Notes: generated by a model from the letters alone, not told the origin. DNA of 64,000 bases from Billgrantia bachuensis (GCF_011742165.1 NZ_JAAQTO010000049.1:79506-143505); one strand, 5' to 3'. Numbered from the stretch's first letter, positions 16,498-25,504 are shown. Numbers and translations: made by a program.

Positions 16498-16968
16498 TCA
16501 ACCGGCGCTGCGGATCGGCACTCGGCTCAGGGCGTTGTTTTCGTCGGCCATGCGCTGCAGGAGGCCACAAAGGAGCTCGCGTTCCTCCTCGTTCAGGGGG
16601 CCGAGGATGTCGTCCTGGGCCTTGAGCACAGCGGCTTCGGCCTCCATGCGCAGGGCTTCGCCTGCCTCGGTGAGGGTGACCACCATCGAGCGGCGATCTT
16701 CGGGATTGCGCTGGCGGGTGACCAGGCCGCGCTCCTCCAGCTTTCGCACCACTACCGCTACGGTATTGCGGTCCAGTGCGGTGCAGCCGCCTAGGGTGAT
16801 CTGATCCAGCGGCCCTCTCTCGTCCAGGGCGGCGAGCACTACGTACTGCAGCTGGGTGAGATTGTAGGCCTCGCACTGGCGCAGGAAGATCGCCACGCTG
16901 ATCTGATGGCAGCGCCGCAGCAGGTTGCCGGGCAGCGAGTTGGCCTTGGTGAGGGGCGTTCCGGTCAT
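16498..16968 (-). CDS. MarR-family transcriptional regulator
   Basis: 156 residues with a winged HTH in the centre (LDQITLGGCTALDRNTVAVVVRKLEERGLVTRQRNPEDRRSM, with the RNPEDRRS wing). The ATG at 16968 has AGGA 9 bases upstream; a GTG 6 bases further up is too close to it. It is encoded in the same direction as, and 85 bp downstream of, the gentisate operon, so it is the likely repressor of that operon. MarR regulators relieved by aromatic acids or CoA esters are common in such clusters. The inverted repeat at 23586-23615 is a candidate operator. Confidence 0.85.
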   Translation of the reverse strand: MTGTPLTKANSLPGNLLRRCHQISVAIFLRQCEAYNLTQLQYVVLAALDERGPLDQITLGGCTALDRNTVAVVVRKLEERGLVTRQRNPEDRRSMVVTLTEAGEALRMEAEAAVLKAQDDILGPLNEEERELLCGLLQRMADENNALSRVPIRSAG

Positions 16969-17053
16969 GGTCACGGATCCTGAAATGTAAAATCATGAGC
17001 CGCGGCCAAGGGTTGGCCACGGCTCCATGGTAGCGGCAAGTGGTGCGGGAGAG

Positions 17054-17701
17054 TCACCCCGCGTGGGGGTGATTCTCCGGCAGCGCATCGACGAAGGCCG
17101 GCAGTTGCAGACAATTGTCATAGATGCCCTGAAGTGTCGGGTAGCGCGCCATGTCGACGTTGAAGCGACGATTGTTGGCCACCTGTGCGAATAGGCAGAG
17201 GTCGGCCAGGCCCGGCGCGTCACCATAGCAGAACTTGCCACGCCGGGCATCGCCGGCCAGCTGTTGCTCCAGGGGCGCGAAGCCCTCGTCGACCCAATGT
17301 CGGAACCATTCGTTCACTCCTGTCTCGTCGATTCCCAGCTTGCCGCCGAGATACTGCAGCACCCGCAGGTTGTTGACCGGGTGGATGTCGCAGGCAACGG
17401 CCTGGGCCAGCGAACGTACCCAGGCACGGTCCAGGGGGTTATCGGGGAGCAGGGCCGGCTCGGGATGGATTTCCTCCAGGTACTCGATGATCGACAAGGA
17501 CTGGCCGAGCACCGTGCCGTCTTCGAGTTGCAGGGTCGGCACCAGGCCCTGCGGGTTGAGCGAGAGGAACGCCTGCGACCGATGCTGCTTGTCGCGCAGC
17601 ACATAGGAGACGTGCTCGTAGGCCAGGCTTTTGAGGTTCAGGGCCGCACGGACCCTGACCGAGGCGGAGCTGCGGAAAAAGTTATGCAGGACCAGGCTCA
17701 T
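17054..17701 (-). CDS. maiA: Maleylpyruvate/maleylacetoacetate isomerase (zeta-class GST)
   Basis: 215 residues. An N-terminal thioredoxin fold with an SSASVRVR active-site segment (residues 11-18; zeta-class enzymes usually have SSxxWRVR) is followed by NPQGLVPTL, QSLSIIEYLEE and a helical C-terminal domain. It isomerises maleylpyruvate to fumarylpyruvate, with glutathione as cofactor. Its start overlaps the stop of the fumarylpyruvate hydrolase gene (ATGA at 17698-17701). Last enzyme gene of the gentisate operon. Operon context favours maleylpyruvate over maleylacetoacetate as substrate. Confidence 0.88.
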   Translation of the reverse strand: MSLVLHNFFRSSASVRVRAALNLKSLAYEHVSYVLRDKQHRSQAFLSLNPQGLVPTLQLEDGTVLGQSLSIIEYLEEIHPEPALLPDNPLDRAWVRSLAQAVACDIHPVNNLRVLQYLGGKLGIDETGVNEWFRHWVDEGFAPLEQQLAGDARRGKFCYGDAPGLADLCLFAQVANNRRFNVDMARYPTLQGIYDNCLQLPAFVDALPENHPHAG

Positions 17702-18405
17702 AGCCCCTCCCGCGGCGCCACGATGGTGATCGAGTGATCGCCCACGCCGTCGATGCCGCCGGTGACCCTGTCGCCCACCTGTAGCGGCCCGACACCGGCC
17801 GGGGTGCCGGTGTAGATCAGATCGCCGGGGCGGATGCGCATGGTGTGGGAGAGGATCGAGACGATCTCCTGGACGTCCCAGATCAGGTCGGCGATGTCCT
17901 GGTCCTGCTTGATCTCGTCATTGACGGCGAGCCAGATGCGGCCGCTGGTGGGGTGTCCGATCGCGCTGGCCTTGCGGATCGGCGAGATTACCGCGGACTC
18001 GTCGAAAGCCTTGCCCCAATCCCAGGGCCGCCCCTTCTCGCGGGCCTCGAGCTGCAGGTCGCGACGGGTCAGGTCGTTGCCGACGGCGTAGCCGTAGATG
18101 TGTTCATGTGCCTTGTCAGTAGGAATCTGGAAGCCGGCCTTGCCGATGGCCACGACCAGTTCCATCTCGTAGTGAAAGTTCCGGGTCTCCGGCGGATAGG
18201 GCACCTCGCCGCCATCGGGTACGATGGCATCGGCTGGCTTGGTGAAGAAGAAGGGAAACTCGCGGCTCGGGTCACGGCCCATCTCGCGGGCGTGGGCCTC
18301 GTAGTTGCGGCCCACGCAGAAGATGCGGCGCACCGGGAAGCGCTGCTCGTCACCCTCGATGGCGACGCTGGTGACGGGCTGGGGGGCGAAGACATAGTCG
18401 GTCAT
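17698..18405 (-). CDS. Fumarylpyruvate hydrolase (FAH family)
   Basis: 235 residues of the fumarylacetoacetate hydrolase fold. Metal-binding elements are visible in NFHYEMELVVAIG (the E-x-E pair) and YAVGNDLTRRDLQ. It cleaves fumarylpyruvate to fumarate and pyruvate, the last step of the gentisate pathway. The start at 18405 has GAGAGG 8 bases upstream; the open frame extends 20 codons further without support. It lies 32 bp after the gentisate dioxygenase gene and is coupled to maiA by a 4-base overlap. Confidence 0.88.
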   Translation of the reverse strand: MTDYVFAPQPVTSVAIEGDEQRFPVRRIFCVGRNYEAHAREMGRDPSREFPFFFTKPADAIVPDGGEVPYPPETRNFHYEMELVVAIGKAGFQIPTDKAHEHIYGYAVGNDLTRRDLQLEAREKGRPWDWGKAFDESAVISPIRKASAIGHPTSGRIWLAVNDEIKQDQDIADLIWDVQEIVSILSHTMRIRPGDLIYTGTPAGVGPLQVGDRVTGGIDGVGDHSITIVAPREGL

Positions 18406-18437
18406 GCTCGTTACCTCTCGGTTCAGGGGAGTCGTTA

Positions 18438-19440
18438 TCAATCGGCGTCGCGTTGTTCGCGCCATATGCCAAGCTTCTGCTGGGCGACGCGGTCGGAGTA
18501 GCTGAACAGCACGGCATCCTCGTCGGCCTCGTGGACCACTTCATGCCAGCTGGGCACCACGAAGATGTCCTTGGGTTTCCACTCGAAGGTCTTGCCGCCG
18601 ATGGTGGTGCGGCCGGTACCCTCGATGACGCTGAACACCGTGGCGTCGGTGGAGCGATAGCCGGCGGTCTTGAAGCCTTTGGGCAGCAGCTGCACGAAGG
18701 GGGCAATGGTGGGCATGGCCCAGCCGCCGTCCGCCGGGTTGACGTAGCGCATCTTGAGCCCGTGGCAGGGGTCCCACTCGTCGCGCTGGCGCATGGTCTC
18801 CAGTGCCTCGCGGGTGCGCGCATAGGGGTAGTTGAAGATCGGCGAGGCCAGGCCCTGCTTCTCGAAGTCCACCGGCAACATGTTGGCGCCGTAGCGGGCC
18901 AGGGAGTCGCCGGTGGGCTTGGTGATCTCCTGCATGTCCTCACCCAGGCCCTCGGCGAAGGAGGCGTCGAAGAACGAGAGCATGGGGATGTCCAGGCCAT
19001 CCATCCAGATCATCGGCCGGTCTGATTCGTTGCCATGATCGTGCCAGGCCCAGGGCGGGGTGATCACGAAGTCGCCTTCCTGCATGATCGTGCGCTCGCC
19101 GTTGACCGCGGTGCAGGCGCCGCCGCCGTCCATTACGAAGCGCAGTGCCGATTGGCTATGGCGGTGGGCCGGGGCCACCTCGCCGGGCAGCACCAGCTGC
19201 AGTCCGGCGTAGAGCGAGGTGGTGATGCGGCTCTGGCCGCGCAGGCCGGGGTTCTCGAGGATCAGCACCCGGCGCTCGGCTTCCTTGGCGGTGATCAGCT
19301 CACCGGCTTCCATCAGCAGCTCGCGGGCCGGGGCGAACTCCCACAGGTGGGGAATGCAGGGCGCTGAAGTCCTGCCTGGTGATCTTCTCGTAGTAGGCCT
19401 CGCGCTCAGGCGAGCTCTGCGGCTTTTCGGTCAGTGACAT
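18438..19440 (-). pseudogene. Gentisate 1,2-dioxygenase, apparent frameshift near its N-terminus
   Basis: Bicupin Fe(II) dioxygenase that opens gentisate to maleylpyruvate. The cupin metal motif PAHRHSQSALRF and the C-terminal cupin (WKPKDIFVVPSWHEVVHE) are intact. The true start is at 19440, with AGGAGG upstream, and reads MSLTEKPQSSPEREAYYEKI to SALH. One extra A/T pair at 19353/19354 then breaks the frame. Removing it gives ALHPHLWEFAPARELL joined to MEAGELITAKE and a normal product of about 333 residues. The internal ATG at 19313 has no ribosome site. Either a sequencing error or a true mutation that would block the pathway after 3-hydroxybenzoate hydroxylation. Confidence 0.82.
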
Positions 19441-19465
19441 GGATAATCCTCCTGTCGGGACGTGC

Positions 19466-20656
19466 TTATTGGGTGACGTTGCTCAGGCCACTGCCGCCGT
19501 AGAGCCACTCGATGCGGTCGTAGAAGTCCTCGGGCCGCATGGCGCGCATGGTGGCGTTGCGCATGGCAGCCTTGCCGTCGGCCGGGTGGTAGATGTACTC
19601 GCCCATCAGCCGTGAGTAAGTCTGTACGCGGGCGGTGCGGGCGAAACGGTCGTTGCGGTAGGCCTCGAAGGCTGCGGCGAGGTCGGCCTTGTGGCCTAGG
19701 TGATAGGAGAGGCAGACGGCATCCTCCATGGCCATGCAGGCGCCTTGGGCCATGTACTGCAGCATCGGGTGGGCGGCGTCGCCGAGCAGTACGACGCGAC
19801 CGTCGATCCAGTGTTCGTTGGGGTCGCGGTCGCACAGCACCCACATCTTCCAGTCCTGGCCGTGCTCGATGATCTGCCGCGGGCGTTCGGCGATATGGGC
19901 GAAGCCGCGGTAGACCTCCTCCTTGGTCACCGGCTTGCCGGCCACCGGTTTGGGAGCATCGTTGTGGTAGGTCACCACCAGGTTGTAGACCTCGCCCCCC
20001 TTGAGCGGGTAGTGAACGATATGGCACTTGGGGCCGGCCCACAGGGTGGCGGCGTTCCAGCGCAGTTCCTCGGGCATCTGTGTGGTGGGGATTACTGAAC
20101 GGTAGGTGGTGTGACCGGAGACCCGCGGGTCGCCGTCACCGACCAGCTTCTGGCGAATCGGCGACCACAGGCCCTCGGCGCCGATCAGGGCGCGGCCGGT
20201 AAAGCGTTCGCCGTCGGCGAGGATGGCAGTGACCCCTTCGGCGTCCTGCTGGTAGTCCTCGACCCGCGAGTTGGTGCGCAGTTCGACCAGCTCGTTGGCC
20301 TCGCAGGCATCCAGCAACACCCTGTGCAGGTCGGCGCGATGCACTACCGCGTAGGGGTTGTTGAAGCGCGCGCGGAATGCCTCGTCGAGTGGGATGGCGG
20401 CGATCCGGCGATCCTCCATGGCATCCATCAGCAGCAGGTTGTCGATGTAGACCGCCTTGGCCCGGGTCTCGTCGCCGACGCCCAGGTAATCGAAGGCGTG
20501 AAAGGCGTTGGGGCCGATCTGGATGCCGGCGCCGATCTCGCCGAGTTCTGGCGCCTGCTCAAGCACCAGTGAAGGAATGCCCTGGCGGGCCAGGCCCAGG
20601 GCGGCGGCCAGGCCGCCGATGCCGCCACCGGCGACGATGATGGTGTCGTTGTTCAT
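19466..20656 (-). CDS. 3-hydroxybenzoate 6-hydroxylase (FAD monooxygenase)
   Basis: 396-residue group A flavoprotein hydroxylase. The FAD/NAD(P)H fingerprints are GGGIGG (residues 10-15), GAEGLWSPIRQ (variant DG motif, about 155) and VVLLGDAAHPM (about 290). It converts 3-hydroxybenzoate to gentisate; the assignment rests on the directly following gentisate dioxygenase, hydrolase and isomerase genes. Salicylate 5-hydroxylases are multicomponent and not similar. AAGGTG lies 5 bases before the ATG. It is 30 bp after the TRAP large permease gene, in one operon. Confidence 0.88.
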   Translation of the reverse strand: MNNDTIIVAGGGIGGLAAALGLARQGIPSLVLEQAPELGEIGAGIQIGPNAFHAFDYLGVGDETRAKAVYIDNLLLMDAMEDRRIAAIPLDEAFRARFNNPYAVVHRADLHRVLLDACEANELVELRTNSRVEDYQQDAEGVTAILADGERFTGRALIGAEGLWSPIRQKLVGDGDPRVSGHTTYRSVIPTTQMPEELRWNAATLWAGPKCHIVHYPLKGGEVYNLVVTYHNDAPKPVAGKPVTKEEVYRGFAHIAERPRQIIEHGQDWKMWVLCDRDPNEHWIDGRVVLLGDAAHPMLQYMAQGACMAMEDAVCLSYHLGHKADLAAAFEAYRNDRFARTARVQTYSRLMGEYIYHPADGKAAMRNATMRAMRPEDFYDRIEWLYGGSGLSNVTQ

Positions 20657-20686
20657 GATTCACCTTATTGCGCGTGGTTCGGGCGT

Positions 20687-21946
20687 CTAGCGGAAGACGG
20701 TCACTGCCCAGGGGTTGAGAATGGTGGCGACGATGACCACACAGGCCGCCAGAATGAAGGGCATGATCCACAGGGTGATGCGCTGCAGGCTGACGTTGCT
20801 GATCGCCGAGGCCACGTAGAGCCCGGCGCCCACGGGTGGCGTCAGCAGTCCAAGAGTCAGCGTCATGCAAGTGACGATGCCGAAGTGGATGGGATCGATG
20901 CCGTAGCTGCCTTGGGCCACCGGCAGCAGGATCGGCACCAGGATGATCAGAGCGGCAATGCCGTCGAGCACCATGCCCACCAGCAGCAGCATCAGGAACA
21001 CCAGCAGCATGAAGATCAGCGGACTCTCGGTGGCGCCCTGCATCAGCCCGGCTACCTGCTGCGGGATCTGGTTGTAGACCAGCACCCAGCCGAAGGCCTT
21101 GGCCGCGGCGATCAGGAACAGCACGATGGCGGTGTTGCGCGCAGTCCGGGCCAGCACTCCGGGCAGGCTCGAGGCCTTGAGGTCGCGGAACAGCAGCCCG
21201 CCGATGATTAATGCCAGCAGGGTGGCCGCCGCCGCCGATTCGGTGGGGGTCACGATGCCGAAGGCGATGCCGCCGACGATCACCAGCGGAATGCTGAGCG
21301 TCAGGATGGCGTTACGAGTAGCGAGCCAGCGGTCGATGGGTTCCCGCTCGCCCTGGGGCACCTTGTGGGCGCGGCGGGCGATCAGCGCGATCAGGCCGCT
21401 GATCAGCACGAAGAGCACCAGGCCGGGAATGATGCCGCCCATGAACATGGCACCGATGGAGACCTGGGCGATGACGCCGTAGATGATGAAGATCATCGAG
21501 GGCGGGATGATCGGCCCGAGCAGGCCGGCACCGGCGGTCAGGGCCGCAGCGAAGCCCTTGTCGTAGCCGTCGCGCTCAAGCTCCGGGGTCATCACGCGGC
21601 TCATGATGGCGATCTGCGCCGTGGCCGAACCCATGATCGAGGCCAGCATCAGGTTCGAGGTCAGGGAGACGTAGGCAATGCTGTGGGGAATCCAGGCGAA
21701 CCAGGCACGGGCCGCCTGGATGATGCGTCGGGTGATCCCGCCCTCGTTCATGATCTCTCCAAGAAGGATGAACAGCGGGATGGCCAGCAGATCGAACACT
21801 TCCAGCGAGCCGAACAGCACCTGGGGGAGACCTTCCAGGATGCGGTAGTTGCCGGTGCTGAACACGAAGGCGAAGGTCGAGGCGAGCAGCACGAAGGCGA
21901 TCGGCATGCCCAGCAGCATCAGCAGGATGAAGACGGCGAGTGTCAT
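20687..21946 (-). CDS. TRAP transporter large permease (DctM), gentisate operon
   Basis: 419 residues, 12 or so hydrophobic segments, typical DctM sequence (LLGMPIAFVLLAS, GLLGPIIPPSMIFIIYG, LTLGLLTPPVGAGLYVA). It forms the ion-driven inner-membrane channel with DctQ for the solute captured by the receptor at 22510-23526. Given its operon partners, the cargo is probably 3-hydroxybenzoate, gentisate or a related aromatic acid. GGAGG precedes the start; 3-bp gap to DctQ. Confidence 0.9.
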   Translation of the reverse strand: MTLAVFILLMLLGMPIAFVLLASTFAFVFSTGNYRILEGLPQVLFGSLEVFDLLAIPLFILLGEIMNEGGITRRIIQAARAWFAWIPHSIAYVSLTSNLMLASIMGSATAQIAIMSRVMTPELERDGYDKGFAAALTAGAGLLGPIIPPSMIFIIYGVIAQVSIGAMFMGGIIPGLVLFVLISGLIALIARRAHKVPQGEREPIDRWLATRNAILTLSIPLVIVGGIAFGIVTPTESAAAATLLALIIGGLLFRDLKASSLPGVLARTARNTAIVLFLIAAAKAFGWVLVYNQIPQQVAGLMQGATESPLIFMLLVFLMLLLVGMVLDGIAALIILVPILLPVAQGSYGIDPIHFGIVTCMTLTLGLLTPPVGAGLYVASAISNVSLQRITLWIMPFILAACVVIVATILNPWAVTVFR

Positions 21947-21949
21947 GGC

Positions 21950-22513
21950 TCAGGCCTCCTCGTCGTTGTCGACCAGGGCGAAGGTAGTGCGGGAGCGATC
22001 CGTGAGCCTGGCGAGGATATGGAACATCGCGGTGGCGCAGAAGATCGGCACGACCAGATAGAAGTGCCACTTGGGCCAGTCCAGCGTGAGGGCGATGTCA
22101 TAAGTGACTGAGGGCGAACGAATCCAGCCCACGGAGTACCACAACAGGATGGCCAGCACCGCCAGGCAGACGAGTTCGGTGAGCCAGTAGCTGAAGCGCT
22201 GCCAGCGTTCGGATAGTTGGCCCGCCAGCATGGTCAGGCGCACGTGCTGGTCATGATGAATGGCCACGGATATAGCCAGGAATGCCATCCACACCAGGAT
22301 GTAGACCGCCAGTTCCTCGGCGAAGAAGAGCGGCCTGCCGAACGCGTAGCGAGCGATCACGTTGACGATCAGCAAAACGCTGAAGGCGACGATCAGCAGG
22401 CCGCAGAGCAATTGCTCGAACTGCGCCAGCCGACGGTTGGCGCGGGTCAGGAAAGGTGTCTGCATGGCATTCACCCGCGTGTTGGGGAGGGAGGTCGTGG
22501 CCATGTGGCTCAT
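21950..22513 (-). CDS. TRAP transporter small permease (DctQ), gentisate operon
   Basis: 187-residue protein with four hydrophobic segments between about residues 30 and 170, the usual DctQ topology. The start at 22513 overlaps the TGA of the receptor gene (ATGA); ATGs at 22504 and 22465 are also in frame and the exact start is uncertain. Partner of the DctM at 20687-21946. Confidence 0.85.
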   Translation of the reverse strand: MSHMATTSLPNTRVNAMQTPFLTRANRRLAQFEQLLCGLLIVAFSVLLIVNVIARYAFGRPLFFAEELAVYILVWMAFLAISVAIHHDQHVRLTMLAGQLSERWQRFSYWLTELVCLAVLAILLWYSVGWIRSPSVTYDIALTLDWPKWHFYLVVPIFCATAMFHILARLTDRSRTTFALVDNDEEA

Positions 22514-23526
22514 TCGCCGTTGAGGCGGGTGGCGACGTCCTGCTGGAAGGCCTGGATGACGGGATGCTCGCCGAAGCGCACCTGGAAGGCCTGGTTGGCG
22601 GCGTCGAAGACGCCCTCGGCGTCCTCAAGGGTGAAGACGTCGATGCTCTCCTCCAGGTAGGCCAGGTTGCTGGCTTCCGCCGCGATCTGGGACTGCGTGG
22701 CCCAGACCAGGGTCTCCTGCATGGCCTCGTCGAGCAGCGTGCGCTCCTCTTCGGAAAGCGACGTCCAGGTGGTCTGGCTGATCACCGAGACGGCGGGGAA
22801 GGCCATGTGGCTGGTCAGGGTGAGGTGCTCGGCGACCTCATAGAAACCGGAACCGACCAAGGCATCCAGGTCGATATCGACGCCATCGAGCATGCGGTTC
22901 TGCAGGCTCTGGTAGACATCGGGCAGGTGCACCGGGGTAGGTGTGGCGCCGGCCTCACGCCACCAGGTCTGCATGGCCGGGATCGGAATGATGCGCACCT
23001 TCTCGCGACTCACGTCGTCGAGGCTTTCGACCCGGCCATCGCGCATCAGAATGTGGCGCATGCCGGCGAAGGTATAGCCGAAGGCGTGCAGCCCCTTGTC
23101 CTCGAGGCTGACCAGCATTTCGTGGGCGGCTTCGGTCTCGGTGGCGTCGGCGGCCTCGGCGACGCTGTCGAACAGGAAGGGAGTGAACCAGCCGACGAAG
23201 GCGGGCTCACGCTGGCTGGTGATGGCGGCGGTCATGATGCCCAGGTCCAGCAGGCCGGTCTCCATTTGGGAAAACATTGCCGGCTCGTCGCCCAACTGGC
23301 CGGCCGGGAATATGGCAATGGTCAGCTCGCCTTCGCTGCGCTCGGCGACTGTCTCGGCAAGGCGCGCGGCGGCTTGGGTCCAGATGTGCTGGGGTGGCGT
23401 GATGAGGCCCATACGCAGCTCGGTAGCCAGGGTAGGGGTGCTGACGAGTAATGAAATGCTCAGCAAAGTAGAAGTCAGCAGGGCGGTGGAGAACAAGGAG
23501 CGTGGCGTGCGTTGGACGTGCGTCAT
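22510..23526 (-). CDS. TRAP transporter substrate-binding protein (DctP), gentisate operon
   Basis: 338 residues with a signal peptide (MTHVQRTPR..., cleavage about residue 35, TPTLA/TE). DctP-fold features are GLLDLGIMTAA, the SLDDVSREKVRI region and VHLPDVYQSLQNRMLDGVD. The start at 23526 has GAGG 8 bases upstream; the frame continues 33 codons further but through the operator repeats. First gene of a seven-gene operon running to maiA. Aromatic substrate inferred from the operon. Confidence 0.88.
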   Translation of the reverse strand: MTHVQRTPRSLFSTALLTSTLLSISLLVSTPTLATELRMGLITPPQHIWTQAAARLAETVAERSEGELTIAIFPAGQLGDEPAMFSQMETGLLDLGIMTAAITSQREPAFVGWFTPFLFDSVAEAADATETEAAHEMLVSLEDKGLHAFGYTFAGMRHILMRDGRVESLDDVSREKVRIIPIPAMQTWWREAGATPTPVHLPDVYQSLQNRMLDGVDIDLDALVGSGFYEVAEHLTLTSHMAFPAVSVISQTTWTSLSEEERTLLDEAMQETLVWATQSQIAAEASNLAYLEESIDVFTLEDAEGVFDAANQAFQVRFGEHPVIQAFQQDVATRLNGE

Positions 23527-23585
23527 GGAGGTTACCTCGGTTGGCATCAGGTTATTGTCATGATCAAGATCAGTAATGATCACTA

Positions 23586-23615
23586 TTGTGATGATCAGTA
23601 TTGTGATCATCACAA
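23586..23615. promoter_or_regulatory. 12-bp inverted-repeat operator upstream of the gentisate operon
   Basis: GTGATGATCA (23588-23597) and TGATCATCAC (23604-23613) are perfect inverted arms around a 6-bp spacer; two further flanking pairs extend each arm to 12 bp. Additional TGATCA half-sites lie at 23561-23566 and 23578-23583. They are 60-100 bp upstream of the first operon gene, a good position for a repressor such as the MarR protein at 16498-16968. Confidence 0.55.
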
Positions 23616-23744
23616 GGGCTCGCAATTATCCTAAAGTCGTAATGGCGGAGCGAGCAGCGTTGAAGAATGCCTATACCAAAGTCGGGTATCGGGAGGGGTT
23701 GCTGACTGGACTATAATCGGCTCACAGATAGATGATATTCACTA

Positions 23745-23763
23745 TTGTTTTGTACGCAAACAA
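23745..23763. promoter_or_regulatory. Inverted repeat TTGTTT-N7-AAACAA upstream of TRAP operon
   Basis: TTGTTT (23745-23750) and AAACAA (23758-23763) lie 24 bp before the DctP start at 23787. Similar TTGTT...AACAA arms occur before the CoA-transferase gene (26864-26878) and a TTGTTTATAT core before the enoyl-CoA hydratase gene (34612-34621, minus strand). Confidence 0.4.
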
Positions 23764-23786
23764 ATATAAGCCGCTGAGGTACCCCC

Positions 23787-24920
23787 ATGACACGTCGTAC
23801 GCTGCTCAAGTCCCTTGCCGTCGCCGCTACTGCCGGCAGCCTGGTGCTGACCGTCCAGGCCCAGGCCCGTGATCTACGCATGGCCCCCGGGGTGCCGCCG
23901 GCGCATCCCGCCTACGACCCGATGTTCACCGAATTCGCCGAGCGTCTGGCCGAGAAGACTGATGGCGACTTGACGGGCAACCTGCTGGGGACCGAGGTGG
24001 CCAACATCGGCAACATGCGTAACGCCATCCGCAGCGGCCTGGTGGAGGTCGGCCTGTTCCTGCCGGCCTACTTCCCGGCCGACCTGCCCGAGATCAACCT
24101 GGTCGGCGACCTGGCCTTCCTGGGCACCAATCCCCACGCCATGGGCGCGGCGGTGACCGAGTACATCGCCACATGTGACGAATGCCAGCAAGAGCTCAAG
24201 CAACTGGGCGTCGTCTATACCAGCTCCCATGCCTCGGATCTCTACCGAATACTGAGTACCGAGCCGGTACGCTCTCTCGACGACCTCCAGGGGCTTCGCA
24301 TGCGAGTGGGTGGTCCCCAGTATTCTCGCTGGGCCGAATCGGTGGGCGTGTCGCCGGCTTCCATACCGGTGGGGGAGACTTACGAATCGCTCTCCCAAGG
24401 GGTGATCGAAGGCACCATCGCTTCCGTTGCCGACATCATCTCCTTCCGACTGGATGACGTGCTGAACTATGTCACCGATGTCGAGCTGGGCACGTTCCAT
24501 AGCACCATTTCCCATGCAGTCGGCCAGCAGGCCTGGGACTCTCTCTCTGCCGAGCAGCGTGAGGCACTGGTGCATGCTTCGGTCGAGGCATCCGCCGCCA
24601 TCACCCAGCGCTGGGGCTACGAGATGGCCGACGAGGCTCGCGAGGTCGCACTCGAAAACGGTATCGAGATTCTGGAGCCCGAGCCCGAACTGCTGGAGGC
24701 CATCGAGGCTTTCCTCGAGGAAGACCTGGTCTATGCCGCTGAACAGGCGGAGAGCCGCCACGGTGTAGAGGATGCGGCGGCCAAGATCGAGCGCTTCCAA
24801 TCATTGGTGGAGAAGTGGACTGCTATCGTCGAGGAGGTCGGCGCGGACCCCGAGGCGGTTGCCGAGGCCATGAACCGCGAGATCTGGGACGGGGTGGATT
24901 TCTCCACCTACGGGACCTGA
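23787..24920 (+). CDS. TRAP transporter substrate-binding protein (DctP family)
   Basis: 377 residues with a signal peptide containing twin arginines at the start (MTRRTLLKSLAVAATAGS ..., cleavage after VQAQA), so Tat export is possible. DctP-like features are FAERLAEKTDGDLTG, SLDDLQGLRMRVGG and GETYESLSQGVIEGTIAS. TGAGGTA precedes the ATG. First gene of the receptor-DctQ-DctM operon, divergent from the gentisate operon. The substrate is unknown; the CoA-transferase/thiolase genes that follow suggest an organic acid activated to a CoA ester. Confidence 0.88.
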   Translation: MTRRTLLKSLAVAATAGSLVLTVQAQARDLRMAPGVPPAHPAYDPMFTEFAERLAEKTDGDLTGNLLGTEVANIGNMRNAIRSGLVEVGLFLPAYFPADLPEINLVGDLAFLGTNPHAMGAAVTEYIATCDECQQELKQLGVVYTSSHASDLYRILSTEPVRSLDDLQGLRMRVGGPQYSRWAESVGVSPASIPVGETYESLSQGVIEGTIASVADIISFRLDDVLNYVTDVELGTFHSTISHAVGQQAWDSLSAEQREALVHASVEASAAITQRWGYEMADEAREVALENGIEILEPEPELLEAIEAFLEEDLVYAAEQAESRHGVEDAAAKIERFQSLVEKWTAIVEEVGADPEAVAEAMNREIWDGVDFSTYGT

Positions 24921-24930
24921 TACCACGTCT

Positions 24931-24956
24931 CCGAATGCCGGCATGCCGGCATTCGG
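24931..24956 (+). other. Perfect 26-bp palindrome between receptor and permease genes
   Basis: The segment from CCGAATGCCGG to CCGGCATTCGG is perfectly self-complementary and lies 11 bp after the receptor stop. As RNA it forms a strong stem that could stabilise the receptor mRNA or reduce transcription into the permease genes, explaining excess receptor over permease. Confidence 0.6.
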
Positions 24957-24980
24957 TAACGCCTCTCACGGAGACTCGTC

Positions 24981-25499
24981 ATGGACGCTCTCTACCGCTT
25001 CACCAATCGGGCCGCCGTCGGTCTGGCCCTGCTGGGGACGCTCGGCATCCTGTTGATGGTGATCCACATCACCCTCGATGTGCTGCTGCGCGCCACGCTG
25101 TCCGTGTCGATCCCCGCCACCGTGGAGCTGGTGACCCGCTACTACCTGATCACCCTGGCATTGTTGCCGTTGGGGTGGGTGGAGTGGCGCCGGGAGATGA
25201 TTGCCGTGGAGGCCCTGGAGGGGCTGATGAAACCGTGGCTGGTGCGCCTGTCCGATGTGCTGGTGTCGCTGCTCTCGACCGCGGTCTATGCCGTCCTGGC
25301 CGTGGCCACCTGGGGCAAGGCCATGGAGCAGTACGACATCGGCGCCTATGTGATGTCGCTGAACTTCCCCATGCCGGTCTGGCCGACCTATTTCGCCCTG
25401 CCCGTCGCCTTCGCCCTGGCGGCGGTGGTCTGCGTGGTGCGCCTGCCGTTCCTGCTCAGAGATACAGCCCCTCCTTCCGGTACGCCAGATGAAAGGTGA
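24981..25499 (+). CDS. TRAP transporter small permease (DctQ)
   Basis: 172 residues with four hydrophobic segments (about 15-35, 50-70, 90-115 and 130-155), typical DctQ. It lies between the receptor (60-bp gap with a palindrome) and the large permease, whose start follows its stop by 5 bases. Confidence 0.88.
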   Translation: MDALYRFTNRAAVGLALLGTLGILLMVIHITLDVLLRATLSVSIPATVELVTRYYLITLALLPLGWVEWRREMIAVEALEGLMKPWLVRLSDVLVSLLSTAVYAVLAVATWGKAMEQYDIGAYVMSLNFPMPVWPTYFALPVAFALAAVVCVVRLPFLLRDTAPPSGTPDER

Positions 25500-25504
25500 T
25501 TTCC

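Noticed and set aside
18438..19313. Gentisate dioxygenase starting at the internal ATG (19313)
   Set aside because: No ribosome site there, and the upstream sequence with a strong AGGAGG encodes the missing N-terminus in another frame; a frameshift explains it better.
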